From NCBI GenBank assembly GCA_018609125.1, contig JABAYF010000022.1, forward strand, positions 22,248-86,247: a stretch of 64,000 bases of DNA. The letters are read 5' to 3'. The notes beneath the pieces are model-generated. The model saw only the letters and a program-made list of their open reading frames with translations. It was not told the origin of the DNA and did not search any database. The DNA is from Candidatus Nanopelagicales bacterium (GTDB taxonomy: Bacteria; Actinomycetota; Actinomycetes; S36-B12). Every line of letters begins with the position of its first letter. Position 1 is the stretch's first letter. The translations under genes and the position numbers were made by a program. Positions 8,392 to 17,859 of the stretch are shown one piece after another.

Positions 8392-9786
8392 GTGTCCCTG
8401 CGTCTGTACAACACCGCCACTCGCGAGGTGGATACCTTCGCGCCCCTTGAGCCAGGTCACGTATCGATGTATCTGTGTGGTGCCACGGTGCAGGCGCCCC
8501 CACACGTGGGTCATGTGCGATCCACCCTGGTATTCGATGTACTCACCCGGTGGTTAACCGCCTCCGGATTTCAGGTCACTCTCATTCGGAATGTCACCGA
8601 TATCGACGACAAGATTTTGGCTCGCGGCCTTGAATTGAACGAACCATGGTGGTCGGTGGCGATGCGCAATGAGCGGGCATTCACCCTCGCCTATGACGTG
8701 CTCGGCTGTATCCCACCCACATATGAGCCGCGCGCAACCGGGCACATCCCGGAAATGATTACCCTGATCCAGCGCCTGATCGACCAGGGCCACGCCTATG
8801 TCGCCCAGGGTGATGTCTACTTCGACGTTTCCACCTTCGCCGACTACGGGGCACTCAGCGGCCAGCGCGGCGAGGACACCCAGGCCGGCATTGATGTGGC
8901 TGCTGCGGTGAAGTCCGATGCGCGTGACTTTGCGCTGTGGAAGTCAGCCAAACCAGGGGAGCCCGCTTGGGATACTCCGTGGGGACCGGGTCGGCCGGGA
9001 TGGCACATCGAGTGTTCAGCCATGGCCACGCGCTACCTGGGTCCGGTGTTTGACATCCACGGTGGCGGAATGGATCTTCTGTTCCCGCACCACGAGAACG
9101 AGCTTGCTCAATCCCAAGCGGCCGGCGACGCCTTCGCCCGCTGGTGGCTGCACAACGCGTGGGTGACCACAAGTGGTGAAAAGATGAGCAAATCCCTCGG
9201 CAACTCCCTGCTGGTCCACGAGGTAGTCCAACGCAGCCGCCCGGTGGAACTGCGCTACTACCTGGTGAGTGCTCACTACCGATCGCTGCTGGAGTTTTCT
9301 GATGAGGCCCTGGGCGAAGCGGGTGCAGCGTATCGCCGAATCGAAGGGTTCCTGGCACGCGTTGTTGATCGGGTGGGCGCGGTGAGTGTGGGCGAAATCC
9401 CAGCCGGGTTTGCCGCGGCGATGAACGACGATTTGGCTGTGCCGCAAGCACTTGCCCTGGTTCACGACACGGTACGCGCAGGAAATTCCGATCTGGAGTC
9501 TGGCAGCGTGGAGGCAGCTATGGCGCAGGCGCAAGCAGTGCGTGCCATGATGTCGATTCTTGGATGTGATCCTCTCGAATGGGCTGTGGCGAGTGACACT
9601 GACTCTGGCGCCCTACGCACGGTGATTGACCATTTGGTGAATGCTGCTGTGGTCGAACGTGCAGCGGCGAGAGCTGCCCGCGACTACGCCGCGGCCGATG
9701 CCATTCGAGACCGCCTTGCCGATAGCGGCATTTCCTTGATCGACACCCCTGATGGCGTGCGCTGGTCGCTCGCGGAAAGCGAGTAG
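8392..9786 (+). CDS. cysS: Cysteinyl-tRNA synthetase
   Basis: Charges tRNA-Cys; 464 residues. It has the zinc ligand in YLCGATVQ, the HIGH-type motif PPHVGHVRS, the second zinc block [29 protein letters not shown] and the KMSKSLGN class I signature. A TACGCT -10 at 8380-8385 sits 6 nt before the GTG at 8392, so this GTG is preferred over the much longer upstream frame and a leaderless transcript is likely. It is followed by rlmB after 3 nt. A homologous mshC ligase would be longer-range possible, but the C-terminal anticodon-binding region present here identifies CysS. Confidence 0.93.
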   Translation: MSLRLYNTATREVDTFAPLEPGHVSMYLCGATVQAPPHVGHVRSTLVFDVLTRWLTASGFQVTLIRNVTDIDDKILARGLELNEPWWSVAMRNERAFTLAYDVLGCIPPTYEPRATGHIPEMITLIQRLIDQGHAYVAQGDVYFDVSTFADYGALSGQRGEDTQAGIDVAAAVKSDARDFALWKSAKPGEPAWDTPWGPGRPGWHIECSAMATRYLGPVFDIHGGGMDLLFPHHENELAQSQAAGDAFARWWLHNAWVTTSGEKMSKSLGNSLLVHEVVQRSRPVELRYYLVSAHYRSLLEFSDEALGEAGAAYRRIEGFLARVVDRVGAVSVGEIPAGFAAAMNDDLAVPQALALVHDTVRAGNSDLESGSVEAAMAQAQAVRAMMSILGCDPLEWAVASDTDSGALRTVIDHLVNAAVVERAAARAARDYAAADAIRDRLADSGISLIDTPDGVRWSLAESE

Positions 9787-9789
9787 ACG

Positions 9790-10767
9790 ATGGCTGGTAA
9801 TTCTCAGCGACGCGGCGCGATGCGCAAGGACGGAACCAAGAAGGGCATGAAGGTGGGTTCGGGGGGCCAGCGCCGCAAGGCCCTGCAGGGCAAAGGCCCA
9901 ACGCCCAAAGCCTCTGAGCGCACATCGCATCCGGCAGAGCGCAAAGCGCGTGCCGCGGACAAGCGCAACCAGCCGTCAACTCGACGCAGCGGTTCATCAA
10001 GCAGCGGCCACCGGCGTAAAGACACCCGCGAAGTTCTCATGGGCCGTAACCCCATTGTTGAGGCGCTTCGCGCTGAGATCCCGGCCTCCGCGCTCTATGT
10101 TCAGCAGTTCGTGGACACAGACGACCGCATCCGCGAAGCCATCACGTTGGCCGCGGATCGCCGCTTGCCGCTGCTTGAGGTGCCGCGACCTGAGTTGGAT
10201 CGGATGACCGATGGCGGTGTGCACCAGGGGTTAGTTCTGACCGTCCCGCCCTATGAGTACGCCGATCCAGAGCAGTTGCTCACCAATAGTTTTGGTAGCC
10301 CGCATGCTCCGCTGCTGGTGGCGCTAGATGGCGTTACTGACCCTCGCAATCTGGGCGCTGTAGTGCGTTCTGCAGCGGCCTTTGGCGCTCATGGGGTCAT
10401 CGTCCCGGAGCGACGCTCAGCTGGGGTGACCGGAGCCGTGTGGAAGACCAGTGCGGGAGCGCTCACTCGAGTGTCGGTTGCCCGCGCTACCAATCTGACC
10501 CGTGCAGTGACTGCGATTAAGAAGTCCGGTTGCATGGTGGTGGGCCTTGCCGCAGACGCGGACACGAGTTTGGCCGATCTTGATCCGGAATTAGCTCGCG
10601 GCCCACTCATGGTGGTGATCGGGAGCGAGGGCGATGGAATGAGTCGTCTGGTGCGCGAAGCCTGCGACGTTGTGGTTTCGATTCCGATGGCCAGAGGTCA
10701 GGAGTCGCTCAATGCGTCTGTGGCCGCGGGGATTTTGCTTTACGCGGTGGCAGAACTTCGATCCTGA
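9790..10767 (+). CDS. rlmB: 23S rRNA 2'-O-ribose methyltransferase (RlmB/SpoU family)
   Basis: SPOUT-class rRNA methyltransferase. A basic, Lys/Arg/Gly-rich leader of about 85 residues, common in actinobacterial members, precedes the substrate-binding domain (EVLMGRNPIVEALRA). The SPOUT catalytic domain has motif 1 LDGVTDPRNLGAVVRSAAAFG, motif 2 VVIGSEGDGMSRL and motif 3 IPMARGQESLNASVAAGI. The last 28 bp overlap the end of the convergent antiporter gene, so antisense interference between the transcripts is possible. Confidence 0.93.
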   Translation: MAGNSQRRGAMRKDGTKKGMKVGSGGQRRKALQGKGPTPKASERTSHPAERKARAADKRNQPSTRRSGSSSSGHRRKDTREVLMGRNPIVEALRAEIPASALYVQQFVDTDDRIREAITLAADRRLPLLEVPRPELDRMTDGGVHQGLVLTVPPYEYADPEQLLTNSFGSPHAPLLVALDGVTDPRNLGAVVRSAAAFGAHGVIVPERRSAGVTGAVWKTSAGALTRVSVARATNLTRAVTAIKKSGCMVVGLAADADTSLADLDPELARGPLMVVIGSEGDGMSRLVREACDVVVSIPMARGQESLNASVAAGILLYAVAELRS

Positions 10768-11939
10768 CGGTCCTTGTCTCTGGGCTTAAGAAAGCCAGCA
10801 ATGAGCGGGAAGACCATCACCGAAAGCACGCCTGCCGCAACGAGTTCGGCAGCGTCATTGCTTGACATCAAACCAGAACTCACCTGGATTGATGTGACAG
10901 CCACGATGATAGGCAGTGCCGTGGAAACGTACAGGGTTAGGCGCGTGCGCTCGCGGACGTTGGGTACGTCCTTGCGGTACAGCACGAACGTGGGCAGGCC
11001 GCGCACGACAAGGAATAGTACGAAGACGATGAGCATCGGAAATGGGTTGCTCAGAATGGATGCAATGTCGAGACCAACTCCGGAAAGAATGAAGAAAATC
11101 GGAATGAATAGGCCAAAGGCGAGTCCTTCCAATTTTCCCTGCAGCACACCCTCTTCGGCCTGGGGAAGGTAGCGGCGCAGGATAACCCCACCGATGAAGG
11201 CGCCCATGACGATGTCAAGGCCGAATCCTTCGGCGAGGGCGAGCAGCGTAATCAGCAATAAAAGAGTGACGCGCACCGCGGTTTGCGAAGAAGTTCTGAT
11301 GCTGCCCAGGAGATATTCGCGCATCCACTTATTGGTGAGGAGTCGAGGAATGCGGGAGAGCAGGAGCGCGACAATTCCGAAAGCCGCTAGGGAGAGCACC
11401 GCGGCGAATGCATTGCGGGTGCTGAGGAAAACTGACAGGGCCACGACCGGCCCGAATTCACCCCAGGCACCGGCACCCATGAACATCCGGCCGAAGGGTG
11501 TGTCGAGATCACCCGAGTCACGCAGTACCGGTAGCAGTGTGCCTAAGGCGGTGCTGGTGAGCACAATGGCGAACCCCACGGCGTCGTCCACCGCACCCAT
11601 GGCCATCAGGCCGTAGGCCACCGCGACTGCCAAAACTAAAGTGGTGGTCCATGCGGTCGCAGACAGTTTGCCCACGCGCCCCCGAAGTACCCGCTGATCA
11701 AGCTCAAGCCCGGCGAGGAAGAACAAAAAGCCAAGCCCCAGATCACCTATCAGCGTGATTGCGGCATCCACGGTGACGAGATCCAGTACCTGTGGGCCAA
11801 CCACAATCCCGGCGAGGATGAGGAGCACCACCTCGGCGACGGGTAGGCGAAATAGACTAATGATGATGGGCACAACCACCGCGATAAGAATCATCACCAT
11901 CAGTGAATTGAGCTCTGCTCCAAGACTTGAGATCTCCAC
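10740..11939 (-). CDS. CPA2-family cation:proton antiporter
   Basis: A 399-residue polytopic membrane protein of the Kef/NhaP-like CPA2 group with about 12 predicted helices. Typical features are PIIISLFRLPVAEVVLLILAG at the N-terminus, the LDLVTVDAAITLIGDLGLGFLFFLAGLELD region and the paired acidic/Gly motif GLDIVMGAFIGGVILRR expected at the ion-binding core. It probably exchanges Na+ or K+ for H+. There is no TrkA-N (KTN) domain. The GTG at 11939 follows TAGTCT (11946-11951, complement) with a 6-nt spacer, so a leaderless mRNA is expected. Confidence 0.85.
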   Translation of the reverse strand: MEISSLGAELNSLMVMILIAVVVPIIISLFRLPVAEVVLLILAGIVVGPQVLDLVTVDAAITLIGDLGLGFLFFLAGLELDQRVLRGRVGKLSATAWTTTLVLAVAVAYGLMAMGAVDDAVGFAIVLTSTALGTLLPVLRDSGDLDTPFGRMFMGAGAWGEFGPVVALSVFLSTRNAFAAVLSLAAFGIVALLLSRIPRLLTNKWMREYLLGSIRTSSQTAVRVTLLLLITLLALAEGFGLDIVMGAFIGGVILRRYLPQAEEGVLQGKLEGLAFGLFIPIFFILSGVGLDIASILSNPFPMLIVFVLFLVVRGLPTFVLYRKDVPNVRERTRLTLYVSTALPIIVAVTSIQVSSGLMSSNDAAELVAAGVLSVMVFPLIAGFLKPRDKDRQDRSSATA

Positions 11940-12065
11940 GAGGGAAGACTAGTGGTCGCATTCAGTCTCGCGTTCCGGACGGTAGCGCCTCAGTGTGGCA
12001 GTCCGAAGGGCAGCTGATCATCGCTCGTGGCGAGGGGCTGCTCAGGGGTGGCTAGGGTATTCATT

Positions 12066-13589
12066 ATGACTTCACGGCGCCGTTACGCCGTGCTCATCGT
12101 GGTGTCTCTAGCGCTGGCGTTGATTTCGCTGGACAACACGATCGTCAACGTTGCGCTACCGCAACTGCAGGAGGAGTTGGCTGCCACCACCAGTGAGTTG
12201 CAGTGGGTCGTCGATGCTTATTCGGTCATGTTTGCCGGCACGCTATTGCTCGCTGGCGCGCTCGGTGACCGTTTCGGGAGGCGGCGTGCGCTGATGATCG
12301 GGCTGGTCGTCTTTGGCGCTGCGTCCGCTGCTGGCGGGATGGCATCTTCTGTGGAGGTGTTGATCGCCTGCAGAGCCGTCATGGGCATTGGTGGTGCGTT
12401 CATCATGCCGGCGACACTTTCGATTCTGGCGCAAGCATTTACCAATCGCGATGAACGGGCCAAAGCCATTGGTATTTGGGCGGCGGTGGCTGGTGCGGCG
12501 GTAGGTCTGGGTCCGATCGTCGGCGGGGCTCTGCTCGAGCGGTTTAGTTGGTCCTCGGTGTTTTGGGTTAACCCGCCCCTGGTTGTCCTTGCGTTGATCG
12601 CGACCTGGTTTATCGTCCCGGAATCTAAAGATCCGGCAAGACCGCGACTTGACCTCGTGGGCGCTGCGCTGTCAACCGTGGGGTTGGTGGCCCTGGTGAT
12701 GACGGTTGTGGAGGTTCCCGATCAAGGCATAACGGCGGTCACCGTGAGCTTGGCCGCAACAGCCGTGGTGGCGCTCACCTGCTTCGTGCTGTGGGAACGA
12801 CATGTGGCGCATCCGCTATTGCCGATGAATCTGTTTGGTCAGAGCCTTTTTCGGGTTGCCATCGTGAGTGTGGGGTTGGTGTATTTCGCGCTCATGGGGG
12901 TGATGTTCTTTTTGCCGCAGTATCTACAGTTGGTTCAAGGATTTTCCCCGCTCCAGTCGGGCTTTGGTGTGCTACCCGGGGCACTGGGCTTGTTCAGTGC
13001 GTCGCTGGTGAGTCCGGCTTTGGCTGCTCGCTGGGGTGCTCGCACCATCGTGGTTTCGGGGCTGCTGCTGGTGTCGGTGGGCCTGGTGTCGGCCACGGGA
13101 TTGACCACGTCATCCGCTTACGCCCACGTTGGTCTCAGTCTGGGTCTCATGGGTCTGGGGCTTGGGCTGGTATTACCCCAGGCCACAAACGGAATCTTGT
13201 CCTCGGTGCCCCAGCAAAAATCCGGCCTTGGTTCGGCGGTCAATGACGGTATGGGTGAACTCGGTGGCTCATTCGGGGTGGCCATACTTGGCTCAATCGT
13301 TGCCGTGTTCTACCGAAACGCGATTGACGCCGACCTTGCCGCAGCCGGTGACGCCATCGCCGGGGTTCCCACGAGCACGATCGACGCGGTTCGTGAATCG
13401 CTCGCCTCAGCTGCGCTCATCATGCGTCAACTGCCCGATTCTGATGCGGAGATGTTGCGAAGCGCCACCGGTTCGGCGTTCGTGTCTGGCATGGGATGGG
13501 CATTTGCGTTGGGTGCTGCGATCGCATGTGCTGGTGCGGTCTATGCCTGGCTTTCTTTTCCGCGACAGATGGTGGCGGTGGCCGAATGA
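12066..13589 (+). CDS. DHA2-type MFS drug exporter
   Basis: A 507-residue, about 14-helix transporter of the DHA2 (EmrB/QacA) group. It has the motif LDNTIVNVALP at the end of helix 1, motif A GALGDRFGRRRALM in the first cytosolic loop and motif C-like GAAVGLGPIVGGALLE in helix 5. It probably expels hydrophobic cations or other toxicants with protons. The ATG at 12066 lies 7 nt after TAGGGT (12053-12058), so it is preferred over the upstream in-frame start. Its stop overlaps the following DUF2510 frame. Confidence 0.88.
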   Translation: MTSRRRYAVLIVVSLALALISLDNTIVNVALPQLQEELAATTSELQWVVDAYSVMFAGTLLLAGALGDRFGRRRALMIGLVVFGAASAAGGMASSVEVLIACRAVMGIGGAFIMPATLSILAQAFTNRDERAKAIGIWAAVAGAAVGLGPIVGGALLERFSWSSVFWVNPPLVVLALIATWFIVPESKDPARPRLDLVGAALSTVGLVALVMTVVEVPDQGITAVTVSLAATAVVALTCFVLWERHVAHPLLPMNLFGQSLFRVAIVSVGLVYFALMGVMFFLPQYLQLVQGFSPLQSGFGVLPGALGLFSASLVSPALAARWGARTIVVSGLLLVSVGLVSATGLTTSSAYAHVGLSLGLMGLGLGLVLPQATNGILSSVPQQKSGLGSAVNDGMGELGGSFGVAILGSIVAVFYRNAIDADLAAAGDAIAGVPTSTIDAVRESLASAALIMRQLPDSDAEMLRSATGSAFVSGMGWAFALGAAIACAGAVYAWLSFPRQMVAVAE

Positions 13590-13825
13590 GAGATGATGTA
13601 GGCATGACACCAGGCGGCTGGTATGCCGACCCATGGCTACCCACACGCTGGCGCTACTTCGATGGCGCGACGTGGACGGGCTGGGTTCACCCACCTGAGG
13701 TTCACCCACCTGAGGTTCACCCCCCGTCCCCCGAGGGTGTGGACGCCCAATGGTGGTGGGCGGGTGGCTCGCTGGTGGCGGTATTTATGGTTTCCCTCGC
13801 CCTGGCTTGGCTGGTCAATCGCTAG
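13586..13825 (+). CDS. Small DUF2510 membrane protein
   Basis: About 79 residues. A DUF2510 domain (PGGWYADPWLPTRWRYFDG, TWTGWVHPP) is followed by a VHPPE repeat and one C-terminal membrane helix (WWWAGGSLVAVFMVSLALAWLV). DUF2510 is a short Trp-rich domain found near the N-terminus of actinobacterial membrane proteins; its role is unknown. An ATG at 13586 overlaps the upstream stop as ATGA; a second ATG at 13604 directly before the domain is an equally possible start. Coupling to the MFS gene suggests a small accessory partner, which is inference. Confidence 0.7.
   Translation: MRDDVGMTPGGWYADPWLPTRWRYFDGATWTGWVHPPEVHPPEVHPPSPEGVDAQWWWAGGSLVAVFMVSLALAWLVNR
13684..13713 (+). repeat. 15-bp tandem repeat encoding VHPPE
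   Basis: Two identical 15-bp units (13684-13698 and 13699-13713) and a partial third encode VHPPE repeats in the linker of the DUF2510 protein. The exact identity suggests recent slippage. Confidence 0.9.
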
Positions 13826-13923
13826 TCCTCACCACCGAATGGCAACAACGGGGAACCAAAGCCCGCTGCGGCCCGTCTGCAAACCAATAGCCACTCACCT
13901 ATAGCCGACGTACAGGGCAGGCA

Positions 13924-14514
13924 ATGCTTAAGCAGACTGTGAAGCGACCGATCGTGTGGATTCCGGCCACGGTGGCGGTGTTGGCCGTGGCGAGCATCGG
14001 TCTCTATCTGTTTCAGCCATGGAAACTCTTCGTTGACCAGACCGTCAATGAAGCCCTACCCGTGGTGACTGCTCCGGCGGTACCCACCAGCCCAGCGCCA
14101 ACGGGAACCGATCCAGCCGCACCGACGACTGAGCCGACCGTGGAACCTGTGCCTACCGAGCCGGTGATTCTTGCCGAGGGTACGTTTATTTCCCATGAGC
14201 ACTCCACCGCCGGGGTGGCCAAGATCGTGGAACTGCCTGATGGTCAGCGGATCTTGCGCATCGAAGACCTCGATACAGACAACGGCCCGGACCTGAAAGT
14301 GTGGCTCACTGACGCCCCGGTAGCCGAGGGTGAATGGTACGTATTTGATGATGGCCGCTATGAGGATCTTGGTGGGCTCAAAGGAAATAAGGGCAACGCT
14401 AACTACCCGATTCCGGCCGATGTGGATATCTTGGGTCTGACCAGTGTCAGTATTTGGTGTGACCGGTTCTCGGTGTCCTTCGGCGCGGCTGAACTATTTC
14501 TGGTGGCCGCCTAG
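13924..14514 (+). CDS. DM13-domain membrane-anchored protein
   Basis: A 196-residue protein with one N-terminal membrane helix (about residues 10-30), a Pro/Thr-rich extracytoplasmic linker (about 40-80) and a DM13 domain. Key DM13 blocks are GTFISHEHSTAGVAKIVE, LDTDNGPDLKVWLTD, GGLKGNKGNANYPIP and SVSIWCDRFSVSFGAAEL, including the single conserved Cys. DM13 domains are proposed to act in extracytoplasmic redox chemistry on a bound cofactor, but this is not demonstrated for bacterial forms. A separate 98-bp region precedes it with no clear consensus promoter. Confidence 0.85.
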   Translation: MLKQTVKRPIVWIPATVAVLAVASIGLYLFQPWKLFVDQTVNEALPVVTAPAVPTSPAPTGTDPAAPTTEPTVEPVPTEPVILAEGTFISHEHSTAGVAKIVELPDGQRILRIEDLDTDNGPDLKVWLTDAPVAEGEWYVFDDGRYEDLGGLKGNKGNANYPIPADVDILGLTSVSIWCDRFSVSFGAAELFLVAA

Positions 14515-14539
14515 GTCCGCTGCGCAGGACTGGCAATCT

Positions 14540-14615
14540 TGGAGCCGCCTGTCAGAGTCGAACTGACGACATTCGCTTTACAAGAGCGACACTCTACCAA
14601 CTGAGTTAAGGCGGC
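14540..14615 (-). tRNA. tRNA-Thr (TGT)
   Basis: A 76-nt complement-strand tRNA. The acceptor stem pairs GCCGCCT with AGGCGGC, followed by discriminator T and an encoded CCA. The anticodon arm is TCGCT-CTTGTAA-AGCGA, giving anticodon TGT (reads ACA). The T arm contains GTTCGAC. Confidence 0.97.
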
Positions 14616-14687
14616 GAACCCGCTAAAGGTTACCCGGCTGCTTCTGCGGACACCACAGGTGTGCTCCACGACTAGGCTGGGTGGTTA

Positions 14688-16145
14688 ATGGCGGCAGACC
14701 AAGAAATGCAACACATCGGCGCTGAAGCGGCATCTTTCATCGTCGTAGCAAACAGGCTGCCCATTGATGCCGTTGTAGAAGACGACGGGCAGGTGGACTG
14801 GACCGAGGCGCCCGGGGGTTTGGTTTCAGCTTTAGCGCCGGTGCTGCACGGTCGCGAGGCGGTGTGGATCGGTTGGTCGGGTGTGGCTGCAGATACCCAC
14901 TCTGATCCGGTGGTTCCGCCGGCCAAGATGGGTTCTTATCACCTCGTGGATGTGCCGCTGTCTACCGACATGGTGCAGTTGTATTACGAAGGATTCTCAA
15001 ACAGCACTTTGTGGCCGCTCTACCACGATCGAATTGTCGCGCCGGAATATCACCGCGACACCTGGAACTCCTACGTTGATGTCAATTTGCAGTTCGCTGA
15101 AAAGGCGGCAGAGGTTGCCGCACCCGGGGCGATCGTGTGGGTTCACGACTATCAACTGCAACTGGTTCCCTCCATGCTGCGCGCCCTTCGTCCAGACCTG
15201 CGCATCGGTTTCTACCTACACATTCCGTTCCCGCCGGCGGAGTTGTTCTTGCAGTTGCCGTGGCGCCAGCGCATCGTTGAGGGCCTGCTCGGCGCCGATC
15301 TCGTGGGCTTCCAAACACCTTTTGGTGCCAGCAATTTTTGCGAAGTGACCTCGCTGCTGCTGGGGCACGATTTTGATTTCGATGCCAATGACGGTGGCTG
15401 GATCGACGTGGCTTCGCCTCGCCGAGTTCAGGTAGATGCTTTTCCTATTTCGATTGATGTCGCGTCTCTGAGCGAACTCGCCGCTACACCGCGGGTGCAG
15501 GCGCGGGCCAAGCAGATTCGCCATGAACTGGGCGACCCGCAACACTTCTTGCTCGGCGTTGACCGTATGGATTACACCAAAGGTATTCATGTGCGCCTGC
15601 GTGCTTTCGTTGAACTTCTTGAGGACCGCATGCTCGATCCGGCCACCACGGTGATGCTGCAGATCGCCACGCCGAGCCGTGAGCAGGTGGAGGAGTACCA
15701 GAAGTTGCGCGAGGAGATTGAGTTGCTCGTGGGTCGTGCGGCGGGCGCTTTCGGTGAGATTGGCGAAGTGCCGCTGCGCTATATGTACTCGGGGTTGCCG
15801 CACGAGGAGCTTGCTGCGTTTTACGTCGCAGCCGATGTGATGCTGGTGACGCCATTTCGCGATGGAATGAATTTGGTAGCCAAGGAATATGTTGCCTGTC
15901 AGGTGGACGACAACGGCAGTTTGGTGTTGAGCGAATTTGCCGGTGCCGCCCTTGAGCTGCCCCAGGCGTGGCTGGTCAACCCGCATTCGCTGGAGTCGGT
16001 GAAAGAGACGATTATGACCGCTATTGGCACTACGCCAGATGATCGCCGTCGCCGCATGGCCGCTATGCGGGCCTACCTGAGTGAACATGATGTGGCTCGC
16101 TGGGCGAGGGAGTTTCTCGAAGCACTCGAAGATACTCGGCCGTAG
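14688..16145 (+). CDS. otsA: Trehalose-6-phosphate synthase
   Basis: GT20 glycosyltransferase that joins UDP- or GDP-glucose to glucose-6-phosphate, giving trehalose-6-phosphate for osmoprotection and envelope lipids. Motifs: VANRLPIDAV and APGGLVSAL at the N-terminus, VWVHDYQLQLVP, GVDRMDYTKGI (Arg/Lys at the donor site) and PFRDGMNLVAKEYVA. Length 485 residues is normal. No otsB phosphatase is adjacent. TAGGCT lies 9 nt before the ATG, slightly long for a leaderless start. The TAG stop doubles as part of the next gene's -10 box. Confidence 0.95.
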   Translation: MAADQEMQHIGAEAASFIVVANRLPIDAVVEDDGQVDWTEAPGGLVSALAPVLHGREAVWIGWSGVAADTHSDPVVPPAKMGSYHLVDVPLSTDMVQLYYEGFSNSTLWPLYHDRIVAPEYHRDTWNSYVDVNLQFAEKAAEVAAPGAIVWVHDYQLQLVPSMLRALRPDLRIGFYLHIPFPPAELFLQLPWRQRIVEGLLGADLVGFQTPFGASNFCEVTSLLLGHDFDFDANDGGWIDVASPRRVQVDAFPISIDVASLSELAATPRVQARAKQIRHELGDPQHFLLGVDRMDYTKGIHVRLRAFVELLEDRMLDPATTVMLQIATPSREQVEEYQKLREEIELLVGRAAGAFGEIGEVPLRYMYSGLPHEELAAFYVAADVMLVTPFRDGMNLVAKEYVACQVDDNGSLVLSEFAGAALELPQAWLVNPHSLESVKETIMTAIGTTPDDRRRRMAAMRAYLSEHDVARWAREFLEALEDTRP

Positions 16146-16156
16146 GCTGATTACTT
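16143..16156 (+). promoter_or_regulatory. -10 element overlapping the otsA stop codon
   Basis: TAGGCT at 16143-16148 begins with the TAG stop of otsA and lies 8 nt upstream of the GTG at 16157 of the CPBP gene. It would give a nearly leaderless transcript. Confidence 0.5.
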
Positions 16157-16909
16157 GTGTGGCAGTGGGTGGCCCCGGAGCAGGTGGGCGGATTGCCGTG
16201 GTGGCCGGTGGCCTTGGTCATCGCCATCCTGGTGCTGTTTAACCTGCTTTTTCAGCGAGTAGCCCCTACCAACCAGCACCTGCTGTGGTCGATTGGTGGA
16301 ACCTTTGGGCTATTGGCTATCGGGCTGCTCGACGGTAACTCCTGGACCGACATGGGGCTGGGCTGGAGTTATCTGTTCTGGGGCTTCATGTGGGCGCTGG
16401 CCAGCATCGCTTTGGTAACCGTGGGTTACGTCGTCACGGCAGCATTTCGTCGCGGCCGTGATGCCTTGCACGATGAACGAGTAAGTTCGCTGTCTGGTCC
16501 ACGCCTGATGTTCAATGCGTTGGTTGAGGTGCCTTTCGGGACGGTGCTGTTCGAAGAAATCGCTTTTCGGGCGGTGCTTTTCGCCATGTTGGCCCGCAGA
16601 TTCGGGGTGGTGCCGGCCATCATTATTTCGGCGATCCTGTTCGGGCTCTGGCACATTTTGGCGTCAATCGGGTCCCATGAACAAAGCGCTGCACTGGGCA
16701 GCGTTGTAGGAACGGGCAAACGTGCCGCGATTTTGGCCGTGGTGCTGTCTGTTGTGACCACGACCATTGCCGGTGTGGTCTTTGCGCTGCTGCGCATTGT
16801 GTCGGGCAGCGTCATTGCCCCGATGGGCCTGCACTGGGCAACCAATGGCCTGGGCTACTTTTTTTCTTGGAGCATTATCCGCGCACGCGCGCGACGTGAC
16901 CGGCGCTGA
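16157..16909 (+). CDS. CPBP-family intramembrane metalloprotease
   Basis: A 250-residue membrane protein of the Rce1/CPBP (Abi) group with about 7-8 helices. It carries the three catalytic motifs: EEIAFRAVLF (Glu-Glu and Arg), FGLWHIL (His), and the C-terminal HWATNGLGY (His/Asn). Members cleave membrane-linked substrates or process small peptides; the substrate here is unknown. The GTG start is supported by the -10 at 16143. It lies 11 nt after otsA. Confidence 0.85.
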   Translation: MWQWVAPEQVGGLPWWPVALVIAILVLFNLLFQRVAPTNQHLLWSIGGTFGLLAIGLLDGNSWTDMGLGWSYLFWGFMWALASIALVTVGYVVTAAFRRGRDALHDERVSSLSGPRLMFNALVEVPFGTVLFEEIAFRAVLFAMLARRFGVVPAIIISAILFGLWHILASIGSHEQSAALGSVVGTGKRAAILAVVLSVVTTTIAGVVFALLRIVSGSVIAPMGLHWATNGLGYFFSWSIIRARARRDRR

Positions 16910-16926
16910 GATGTCAGGATAGGGAG

Positions 16927-17859
16927 GTGCGCCAAAAACATGCTGAGAAAATCGTCGTGTCCAAAGTTGACGAAGGCGTAAGCGAAATAGTCACGGTGAT
17001 TCAAACGCGCGGGCAGTTGATGTATGACCGGTGGTCGTCGGTTCCCATCTTTGTGGGCTCAATGATGTGGATCGTCGCCATCACCTTCCAGGTGAATCCA
17101 GACCTCAGCCCGATCTACAACGTTGAAGGCATCGCTTTGCAGGGCATTGTTTTCTTCATCTTCCTTGGTGATTTGCTCGTTCGCTTCACCTTGACCAAGG
17201 AGCGCAAGGGCTTTTTCAAGAAAAATTGGTTTTTGTTTGTCGCGCTGCTTATCCCACCATTGCGCATCATCTTTTTGATTGTTGCGTTGCGCCGATCGGC
17301 TCGAGGGGAAGTAAGTCTGACCGCACAAATCGGCCTCGCAACCGTTTACGCGGTCACGACGGTGGTGTTTCTCGGCGCCCTATTCACCCTCACCGCCGAA
17401 ATCAATGCACCGAAAGCAACCATCACCTCCTATGGCGATGCCGTGTGGTGGGGGTTTGTGACGGTGACCACCGTGGGCTACGGCGATTTCACGCCGGTGA
17501 CCACTACCGGGCGCACCATCGCGGTGGTCATTATGTTCACCGGAGCGGCTGCTGTGGGTGCGCTCACGGCGACTTTGGTTGCGTGGTTCTCTGCTCGTGC
17601 GGCGCGGCGTACCGCTGCTGCCGGCCCCGCTGGAATTAGTGCTGCTGACCAGGTAGACCCGGGGACACCACGGGAGGCCACCATTGAGGCTGTGCACCAT
17701 CGGCTCGGGGTGATAGAGGCCCAACTCAGCGACTTGCTCCAGCGCATCGAGCCTGCATCCGTGGTGGAGAATGCGTTCGCGACTGAGGCGCATGGGGCTC
17801 GTGTGACGGATGAGGTTTCAACGGAGACGGACACACCCGCGAAGTCCGGGGGTGAATGA
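16927..17859 (+). CDS. Voltage-gated-like potassium channel subunit
   Basis: A 310-residue ion channel of the two-to-six-helix K+ channel superfamily. About four helices precede the pore loop with the selectivity filter TVGYGDF (about residue 182) and the inner helix TIAVVIMFTGAAAVGALTATLVAWF. A cytosolic tail of about 80 residues contains a probable coiled coil (EAVHHRLGVIEAQLSDLLQRIE), which fits tetramer assembly. No RCK domain is present. The GTG at 16927 lies 6 nt after CAGGAT, a near-consensus -10; GTG 16957 is an alternative start. The stop overlaps the next gene as ATGA. Confidence 0.88.
   Translation: MRQKHAEKIVVSKVDEGVSEIVTVIQTRGQLMYDRWSSVPIFVGSMMWIVAITFQVNPDLSPIYNVEGIALQGIVFFIFLGDLLVRFTLTKERKGFFKKNWFLFVALLIPPLRIIFLIVALRRSARGEVSLTAQIGLATVYAVTTVVFLGALFTLTAEINAPKATITSYGDAVWWGFVTVTTVGYGDFTPVTTTGRTIAVVIMFTGAAAVGALTATLVAWFSARAARRTAAAGPAGISAADQVDPGTPREATIEAVHHRLGVIEAQLSDLLQRIEPASVVENAFATEAHGARVTDEVSTETDTPAKSGGE

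Noticed and set aside
13684-13725. CRISPR-like short repeats
   Set aside because: Only two and a half directly adjacent 15-bp units with no spacers; they are coding slippage repeats. No CRISPR array or cas gene was found in the window.
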